This document shows positions 1 to 3,803 of a stretch of 5,892 bases of DNA, piece after piece. The notes under the pieces are model-generated. The model did not search any database. It had not been told where the DNA came from and was given only the letters and a program-made list of their open reading frames with translations. A program made the position numbers and the translations under genes. Position 1 is the first letter of the stretch, and every line of letters begins with the position of its first letter. Source of the DNA: an uncultured Lachnospiraceae bacterium (GTDB taxonomy: Bacteria > Bacillota > Clostridia > Lachnospirales > Lachnospiraceae); NCBI GenBank assembly GCA_958446555.1, contig CAUCWU010000166.1, forward strand, positions 1 through 5,892, given 5' to 3'.

Positions 1-1436
1 GAGAAACCGCCGTAGGAAAGTGTGATTACAGTCTCTCCTGCATGAAGAAGCATTCCGATATCACTACTTGACCATCCTTCCGTGATAGTTGCAAAGTTTC
101 CATCGCTGTATGCTGCTACGATGTAAACCTCACTGCTATAGACAACGTCTCCCTCTGTCTTTGTAGCTCCTGTATAAAATGCCTCAATACCTGTCAATGT
201 CACAGCTGCTGTTGTTGGCTGTGTCTCTGGCTCAGTCGGCTGCGTCTCTGGTGTGCTTGGCTGTGCAGCTGGCTCAGATGGTGTAACAGTTCCATTTGAA
301 GAATCGTTATTTGATCCACTGTTTGAGGTATCTGCGGATGCTGCATTGTCTGTTGCAGGCGCATCCTGTGAAACTGCTGATGTCTCTACTACCTGTTCTG
401 TCGCTGTACTTTCTGCTGCCTGAGATGCCATTGCCATTACCTGCTCTGGTGAAAGTACCTGCAGTATTTCCTGGCTAGTCTCTGCTGCCGCTTCGGTGTT
501 TGATGTTGTATTTGAATTTACATTTACTGTTTTTGCTGATGATAGTACAAAGTTTTCTGCACTGCTCTCACTGACGGCAACGCCAAGCTGCTTTGCATTT
601 TCCTCTGTCAATGCAATATCGGTATTGATCCAGGTCTCACCAAGTGAATAGGAAACTGCCAAACAATCTGCTGAAAGATACCCCTTCATCGGCTCATCAT
701 ATACACAGTATGCCCAACCTGACTCTAACAGGCTAACCTCAAATGCATCATACTCATATGCTACATCCAAAATATCAGCTGATGTTGTTGGGCGAAGACG
801 AATATTCATATTCGGAACGGTTACTCTCGCATAGAGCGTACCATTTTCCTGCATATAATCTGCTGCCTCTTCTCCGGTTAAAAGATACTCACTCTTAACC
901 CAGCCCTCCATATCATCAATTCCGATTTTTGTCCAATCACCATTCTCTGCTAACACAGAAACAAGTGACTCTGCCTGAATCGTATTTACCACTTCTGAGC
1001 TCTCATCTGCCTGTGCACGCACATTCAGATAATTGCCTACGGTATTTGGATTGACCAGTGCCTGATCTGTAAAATAACTTGCAAGCGGACTCTTTGCAGA
1101 TGCTGCACTCGAAGAACTCGAAGTTTTCGAGCTTTTTGTATTCTGCTCATCCGACTCTGTCTGGTCTTTTGTTTCTTTTTTCGCTGTCAGCTCATTCTCC
1201 CACAGCATGCCAAGCTGATTGCGGTCAGCGCTGACAAGTTCTGCATCTACCTCTGTTGAAGGCTCCTGCCCATTTGTCATCTCTTCCTGTGTCTCATCAA
1301 GCTCACGCGCAGCGAGAACATCATTATTCTTTGTTTGGAGTGCACCTGTTGATGAAAAAATAAGTCCGGCTGCAACTGCACCTGTTAACAGCGTCGCTGC
1401 CGCTCCATTCACAAGAATTTTTACTCTAGCTTTCAT
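1..1436 (-). CDS. Exported SH3b-SH3b-Ig-like surface protein (3' end outside the window)
   Basis: The frame is open for 478 codons from an ATG at 1436 to the left edge with no stop, so the C-terminus is missing. A ribosome site (GGGAGAGG, 1441-1448) sits 4 nt before the ATG. Residues 1-30 have Lys/Arg followed by a hydrophobic stretch (about 7-28), which fits a signal peptide or N-terminal membrane anchor; VLA-A near 40-43 is a possible cleavage point. Residues 45-116 are a charged then Ser-rich linker. Two bacterial SH3 domains follow: about 133-186 (NYLNVRAQADESSEVV, then GDWTKI and GWV) and about 205-262 (NMNIRLRPTTSADIL, then GWAYCV and GYL). Residues 298-410 are a Ser/Thr/Ala/Gln-rich linker ending in a PETQPTE-type repeat. 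From about 411 the pattern LTGI..FYTGA..EGD, AAYSDG and AGETVITLSY resembles a bacterial Ig-like (Big_3-type) domain. SH3b domains commonly bind peptidoglycan, so a cell-wall role is inferred. No enzymatic domain is visible; one could lie beyond the edge. I do not recognise a named gene. Confidence 0.88.
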   Translation of the reverse strand, partial: MKARVKILVNGAAATLLTGAVAAGLIFSSTGALQTKNNDVLAARELDETQEEMTNGQEPSTEVDAELVSADRNQLGMLWENELTAKKETKDQTESDEQNTKSSKTSSSSSAASAKSPLASYFTDQALVNPNTVGNYLNVRAQADESSEVVNTIQAESLVSVLAENGDWTKIGIDDMEGWVKSEYLLTGEEAADYMQENGTLYARVTVPNMNIRLRPTTSADILDVAYEYDAFEVSLLESGWAYCVYDEPMKGYLSADCLAVSYSLGETWINTDIALTEENAKQLGVAVSESSAENFVLSSAKTVNVNSNTTSNTEAAAETSQEILQVLSPEQVMAMASQAAESTATEQVVETSAVSQDAPATDNAASADTSNSGSNNDSSNGTVTPSEPAAQPSTPETQPTEPETQPTTAAVTLTGIEAFYTGATKTEGDVVYSSEVYIVAAYSDGNFATITEGWSSSDIGMLLHAGETVITLSYGGF

Positions 1437-1505
1437 TGAACCTCTCCCAATTTTGACCTCACATTCCAAAAAGTCTTGCAGATCGTTGCAATCCATTCTG
1501 CTGAA

Positions 1506-1521
1506 TGTGAAAAATATCACA
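1506..1521. promoter_or_regulatory. CRP/FNR-type palindrome in the surface-gene leader
   Basis: TGTGA, six A/T bases, TCACA form a perfect 5-6-5 palindrome with the layout of a classical Crp/Fnr-family site. It lies about 50-65 nt downstream of the predicted transcription start, where a bound protein would act as a roadblock rather than an activator. It could also form a small RNA hairpin in the leader. No regulator of this family is encoded nearby. The surroundings are AT-rich, so the match may be accidental. Confidence 0.25.
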
Positions 1522-1532
1522 ATTATGTAACA
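1516..1532 (-). promoter_or_regulatory. Second, imperfect WalR-like repeat in the leader
   Basis: The minus strand reads TGTTAC, then ATAAT, then TGTGAT: the same hexamer-N5-hexamer geometry as the box at 1556-1572, with one mismatch (G at the fourth base of the second hexamer). Its first half starts 29 bp downstream of the last half-site of the first box. The recurrence of the 11-bp repeat period makes chance less likely, but the second hexamer is also half of an overlapping palindrome (1506-1521), so it may have a different reader. Confidence 0.3.
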
Positions 1533-1555
1533 TCTGTCTTAACTTTATTAAACTT

Positions 1556-1572
1556 GTTACAAATTTATTACA
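1556..1572 (-). promoter_or_regulatory. Candidate WalR (YycF) box at the transcription start
   Basis: The minus strand reads TGTAAT, then AAATT, then TGTAAC. This matches every constrained position of the direct repeat TGTWAH-N5-TGTWAH described for the essential cell-wall response regulator WalR in Bacillus and Staphylococcus. A further half-site, TGTTAC, lies at 1586-1581 and overlaps the -10. Because the box covers the predicted +1, the simplest expectation is repression when the regulator is bound. The target encodes an exported SH3b protein, the kind of gene WalR controls elsewhere. No regulator gene is in the window, so the assignment is inference from the motif. Confidence 0.5.
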
Positions 1573-1577
1573 GACGC

Positions 1578-1606
1578 ATTGTAACATTTTTAATAAATCT
1601 TGTCAA
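1578..1606 (-). promoter_or_regulatory. Strong SigA-type promoter of the SH3b surface-protein gene
   Basis: On the minus strand, TTGACA (1606-1601) is a perfect -35. It is separated by exactly 17 bp from TACAAT (1583-1578), which matches 5 of 6 positions of the -10 consensus and is preceded by TG-T, an extended -10. Transcription should start near 1571, giving a leader of about 135 nt before the ATG at 1436. This is the best promoter match in the window and suggests the surface gene is transcribed independently of the methyltransferase gene upstream. Confidence 0.85.
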
Positions 1607-1627
1607 CTGCTTTCTGGGAAGGGGGGA

Positions 1628-1644
1628 TCGCGCGATTCGCGCGA
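1628..1644. repeat. GC-rich palindrome after the methyltransferase stop codon
   Basis: Two copies of TCGCGCGA, itself a palindrome, flank a single base, so the 17 bp are at once a direct and an inverted repeat. In minus-strand RNA they form a 7-bp, nearly all G-C stem closed by the triloop AAU, beginning 5 nt after the TAA of the methyltransferase gene. A C/U-rich tail follows instead of a U-tract, so this is not a standard intrinsic terminator, though it may pause or end transcription weakly. It could equally be an operator 21 bp upstream of the -35 of the next gene. Confidence 0.45.
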
Positions 1645-1649
1645 ACTAC

Positions 1650-2414
1650 TTAGTTTCTTCTCTGTCTTGCTGCCTCAAACATTAAAACGGTTGCCGCCAT
1701 CGCTGCATTTAATGACTCCACCTTTCCGGCCATTGGAATCAGAATCTTTCTGTCGGCAAGAGAAGAGATTTTCTCCGAAAGGCCATTTGCCTCGTTTCCA
1801 ATCATAAAGGCACTGGCCTCTTTGTAATCTGCTCCCTCGTAGCTGATCGTTGCGCCAAGATGGGCAGCATAGGTCTTTACACCCTCCTTTTTCAGGCGCG
1901 CAATATCGCCCTCAAAATCCTCTGAAATGACAAATGGCACACGGTAAAGTGAACCCATTGTGCTTCGAATCGTCTTTGGATTATAGATATCGACGCAATC
2001 ACTGCTCATTAAAATTCCAGTCACACCTGCTGCCTCTGCCGCACGCATGATCGTTCCCAAATTTCCAGGGTCCTGCAGATGCTCTAAGATTAAGATAAAA
2101 GATGGTGCCTTCTTTCCAAGCAGATCCTCAAATGCATATGGCTGCTGCTTTACAACTGCCAAAATCCCCTGCGGTGTCTTTGTGTCGGAAAGTGTCTCAA
2201 AAATGGAATCGCTTACGACATCATATTTCTTGCCTTTTAAAAGTGCTGCACCCTCCTTGCTCTTACTGAAGGATTCAGATGCCACGATCATTTTTACACG
2301 ATCCACTGGTGCCTCCTCGAACATCTTTCTTCCCTCAATGACAAATGCCTGCTCGCGCTTTCTCTCCCTGGATTTTCTCTGTAAATTCAAAATATATTTT
2401 TGCTGCTGATTCAT
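1650..2414 (-). CDS. TrmH/SpoU-family RNA 2'-O-methyltransferase
   Basis: This 254-residue protein is full length for the family and should transfer a methyl group from S-adenosylmethionine to a ribose 2'-OH in rRNA (less likely tRNA), acting as a dimer in the cytoplasm. Residues 1-95 form the N-terminal substrate-binding domain, with FVIEG (24-28) and TPQGILAV (80-87). The SpoU catalytic domain has all three knot motifs. Motif 1 is at 111-130 with D115, P116, N118 and the catalytic-type R124. Motif 2 is at 203-213 (MIGNEANGLS, with N207 and E208). Motif 3 is at 224-248 with IPM (226-228), ESLN (233-236) and a final E247. The start is fixed by GAGGAG at 2420-2425, 5 nt before the ATG. The N-terminal FxIEG pattern is closer to the YsgA (RlmP, Gm2553 of 23S rRNA in Bacillus subtilis) branch than to RlmB, but the target nucleotide cannot be read from sequence, so no symbol is given. 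Confidence 0.93.
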   Translation of the reverse strand: MNQQQKYILNLQRKSRERKREQAFVIEGRKMFEEAPVDRVKMIVASESFSKSKEGAALLKGKKYDVVSDSIFETLSDTKTPQGILAVVKQQPYAFEDLLGKKAPSFILILEHLQDPGNLGTIMRAAEAAGVTGILMSSDCVDIYNPKTIRSTMGSLYRVPFVISEDFEGDIARLKKEGVKTYAAHLGATISYEGADYKEASAFMIGNEANGLSEKISSLADRKILIPMAGKVESLNAAMAATVLMFEAARQRRN

Positions 2415-2446
2415 GAATACTCCTCGCTTTTTTCTTTTTTAACTGT

Positions 2447-2475
2447 ATTTTCCTACAAAAATAGCCCACAGTCAA
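2447..2475 (-). promoter_or_regulatory. Possible promoter of the methyltransferase gene, nested in the terminator
   Basis: Minus-strand TTGACT (2475-2470, 5 of 6 of the -35 consensus) is followed after exactly 17 bp by GAAAAT (2452-2447, 4 of 6 of the -10). The -35 occupies the loop of the intrinsic terminator at 2456-2491. With a terminator upstream the methyltransferase gene needs its own promoter, and this is the best pair in the 50 bp available. The -10 is weak, so the call is tentative; readthrough from pfkA is the alternative. Confidence 0.35.
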
Positions 2476-2491
2476 GACCGTGGGCCACTTT
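2456..2491 (-). terminator. Intrinsic terminator ending the pfkA transcript
   Basis: In minus-strand RNA, GCCCAC (2485-2480) pairs perfectly with GUGGGC (2469-2464) around a 10-nt loop. The stem extends outward by G-U, U-A, G-U and three A-U pairs, using AAAGUG on the left and UAUUUU on the right, giving about 12 bp followed by a short U-tract (2461-2457). It lies roughly 200 nt after the pfkA stop and just past the structured region at 2509-2689, so it would close that RNA. The plus strand also has a T-rich stretch after the hairpin, but no plus-strand gene needs it. Confidence 0.75.
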
Positions 2492-2508
2492 CGTTCTTTT
2501 TCTTTTAT

Positions 2509-2689
2509 ACTGATACTTATGATACTTACGAATTGCTCCGTTACTTCGTAACTCTCGCAATTCTAAAAACATTCGGATTCGCTGATTCTCCTTGAAAATC
2601 GCTGCATCCTCATGTTTTAACGGGTCTCAAGGTCACAATCTCTCGTGCAAGCACGATCTTTTGTGACTTTTCGACCCTAGTGTATCAGT
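2509..2689 (-). ncRNA. Candidate structured RNA: three hairpins inside a closing helix
   Basis: This stretch has no convincing protein gene. As minus-strand RNA, ACUGAUAC (2689-2682) can pair with GUAUCAGU (2516-2509) and enclose three consecutive hairpins. H1 (2677-2622) is symmetric over 56 nt: 5 bp, tandem G-A/A-G, two A-U pairs, an A-C mismatch, 7 bp, a 4x4 purine loop that includes tandem G-A/A-G, then 6 bp capped as G(CUUG)C. H2 (2618-2566) is 7 bp, tandem G-A/A-G, 4 bp, a 5x5 internal loop, 4 bp and a 9-nt loop containing AAGGAG. H3 (2563-2530) is 7 bp, a GAGA/GGA internal loop allowing tandem G-A/A-G, 5 bp and the triloop GAA. Linkers are 2-4 nt except before the closing strand. The mismatch types favour folding of the minus-strand transcript, co-directional with pfkA. 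It could be a pfkA 3'UTR element, a small RNA released from it, or a copy of a dispersed palindromic repeat. I do not recognise a known RNA family. Confidence 0.5.
2511..2528. repeat. Tandem 9-bp direct repeat
   Basis: TGATACTTA occurs twice head to tail (2511-2519 and 2520-2528). Both copies carry the TGATAC hexamer that matches the inverted copy GTATCA at 2682-2687, so the closing helix of the structured region has two possible partners, 8 bp with the outer copy or 6 bp with the inner one. Confidence 0.7.
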
Positions 2690-3663
2690 TATCTAGACAA
2701 CATCTTGCTTACTTCGTACTCATATGGAGAGATGGTCTTCTTCATTGCAAGTGCCTCGTTGATATCGTAATCAACAAACTTACCATCACGGAATGCAACA
2801 ACACGGTTGCTTGCACCCTCACACAGAAGATCTACTGCACGAGCACCCATCATGGAAGCATAGTAACGATCCAGACAGGTCGGGCTTCCACCACGCTGCA
2901 TATGTCCAAGAATAGTTGCTCTGGTCTCAATACCAGTTGCAGCCTCGATTCTCTTTGCCATGCTTGCGGAATGACCAACACCCTCTGCGTTAATAATCAG
3001 ATGATGCTTCTTGCCCTTCTTACGATTCTCAATGATCTGGTTGATCAGTGCCTGCTCGTCGCCGTCATAGTACTCTGGCAGAAGAATGTTCTCTGCACCG
3101 TTTGCAACACCACACCATAAAGCGATGTAACCTGCGCTTCTTCCCATAACCTCGATGATACTGCAACGCTCATGGGAGGTAGAGGTATCTCTTACCTTAT
3201 CAATTGCCTCCATTGCGGTGTTGATTGCTGTATCAAATCCGATGGTATAATCGGTACAGGCAATATCCTGATCGATGGTTCCTGGAAGACCAATGGTATT
3301 AATTCCAAGATTTGCCAACTTGCATGCACCATTGAAGGAACCGTCACCACCGATTACAACGATGCCGTCAATTCCGTGCTTCTTACAAATTTCTGCTCCC
3401 AGCTTCTGACCTTCCTCAGTACGGAACTCTGCACATCTTGCTGTGTAAAGGATAGTACCACCTCTCTGGATGATATCGGATACGCTACGGGAATCCATAT
3501 CAATGATCTCTTCCTTCAGCAGACCAGCATAACCTCTCATGATACCCTTTACATTTAGGCCCTTTGCAATACCAGTACGAACAACTGCACGGATCGCAGC
3601 GTTCATGCCCGGAGCATCGCCTCCACTTGTTAATACACCAATTGTCTTTACTTTATTTGCCAT
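2689..3663 (-). CDS. pfkA: ATP-dependent 6-phosphofructokinase
   Basis: PfkA phosphorylates fructose 6-phosphate to fructose 1,6-bisphosphate, the committed step of glycolysis, as a cytoplasmic tetramer. The 324 residues match the usual length of about 320. The nucleotide site has GVLTSGGDAPGMNAAIR (9-25) and GGDGS (105-109); Gly at 108, rather than the Asp of PPi-dependent enzymes, indicates use of ATP. The sugar-phosphate site has PGTIDQD (127-133, D131 as catalytic base), MGR (173-175), E227 and HMQRGG (254-259). Allosteric-site arginines corresponding to E. coli R21, R25 and R154 are R25, R29 and R158, so effector control is likely. The reading frame is open 17 codons further upstream, but the ATG at 3663 has AAGGAGG 7 nt before it and begins at the conserved MxxKxKTIGVLTSGG N-terminus. 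It follows dnaE, a common arrangement in Clostridia, with its own promoter between. One oddity is DQD where DND is usual. Confidence 0.97.
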   Translation of the reverse strand: MANKVKTIGVLTSGGDAPGMNAAIRAVVRTGIAKGLNVKGIMRGYAGLLKEEIIDMDSRSVSDIIQRGGTILYTARCAEFRTEEGQKLGAEICKKHGIDGIVVIGGDGSFNGACKLANLGINTIGLPGTIDQDIACTDYTIGFDTAINTAMEAIDKVRDTSTSHERCSIIEVMGRSAGYIALWCGVANGAENILLPEYYDGDEQALINQIIENRKKGKKHHLIINAEGVGHSASMAKRIEAATGIETRATILGHMQRGGSPTCLDRYYASMMGARAVDLLCEGASNRVVAFRDGKFVDYDINEALAMKKTISPYEYEVSKMLSR

Positions 3664-3670
3664 GACGTTT

Positions 3671-3677
3671 CCTCCTT
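3671..3677 (-). promoter_or_regulatory. Ribosome binding site that fixes the pfkA start
   Basis: AAGGAGG is a full Shine-Dalgarno match placed 7 nt before the ATG at 3663. The in-frame ATGs upstream (3714, 3702 and 3690) lack a comparable site and would add residues not found in the family, so 3663 is the start. Confidence 0.9.
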
Positions 3678-3734
3678 GCTGTCTTGACATGTGTCTTATC
3701 ATCTTCGTTTGCATTTTGTGTTTTTCGTGCTATC

Positions 3735-3761
3735 TGGTAAAAGTCTGTTAAAAATTTACCA
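3735..3761. promoter_or_regulatory. Dyad at the 5' end of the pfkA leader
   Basis: TGGTAAA and TTTACCA form perfect 7-bp inverted arms around 13 bp. The dyad begins at the predicted transcription start, so it could be an operator overlapping +1 or a hairpin at the 5' end of the mRNA that affects its stability. It does not match a CcpA cre site, and no regulator is encoded nearby. The function is unknown. Confidence 0.4.
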
Positions 3762-3767
3762 ATACCT

Positions 3768-3796
3768 ATTCTAATTGATTTTCGCGAGTTTTTCAA
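3768..3796 (-). promoter_or_regulatory. SigA-type promoter of pfkA
   Basis: Minus-strand TTGAAA (3796-3791, 5 of 6) and TAGAAT (3773-3768, 5 of 6) are 17 bp apart. The -35 begins only 7 nt after the dnaE stop codon. Start of transcription is expected near 3761, giving a pfkA leader of about 98 nt. No terminator is visible between dnaE and pfkA, so pfkA may also receive readthrough from dnaE. Confidence 0.75.
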
Positions 3797-3803
3797 TACA
3801 AAC

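Noticed and set aside
1117..1131. Plus-strand hairpin CTCGAA-GTT-TTCGAG followed by a T-run, resembling a terminator.
   Set aside because: It lies within the Ser-codon run of the SH3b gene. The stem is only 6 bp and there is no plus-strand transcript to terminate, so codon repetition explains it.
1219..1530. Plus-strand open frame of 103 codons.
   Set aside because: It is antisense to the start of the SH3b gene and its promoter, with a Ser/Ala-rich composition typical of a shadow frame and no ribosome site.
1611..1626. G-runs GGG and GGGGGG on the plus strand as a possible G-quadruplex.
   Set aside because: Only two runs are close together; four would be needed for an intramolecular quadruplex.
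2464..2485. Terminator hairpin acting as the expression platform of a riboswitch formed by the upstream structured region.
   Set aside because: I could find no convincing alternative pairing between the terminator arms and the upstream hairpins, so a switching mechanism is not supported from the sequence alone.
2453..2572. A 39-codon minus-strand ORF (ATG at 2572, TAG at 2453) with a basic, Tyr/Lys/Arg-rich product and AAGGAG upstream.
   Set aside because: The AAGGAG is 15 nt from the ATG and sits in a hairpin loop. The ORF runs through hairpin H3 and the whole intrinsic terminator, so its sequence is better explained by RNA structure. Shared small ORFs of this type may arise wherever such a repeat is copied.
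2680..3558. Plus-strand open frames antisense to pfkA (146 and 128 codons).
   Set aside because: They are complementary to an unambiguous pfkA coding sequence, Cys/Thr-rich and without recognisable domains.
3664..3714. A longer PfkA start at 3714 adding 17 residues.
   Set aside because: No good ribosome site precedes it, while AAGGAGG is ideally spaced before 3663, where the family's conserved N-terminus begins.
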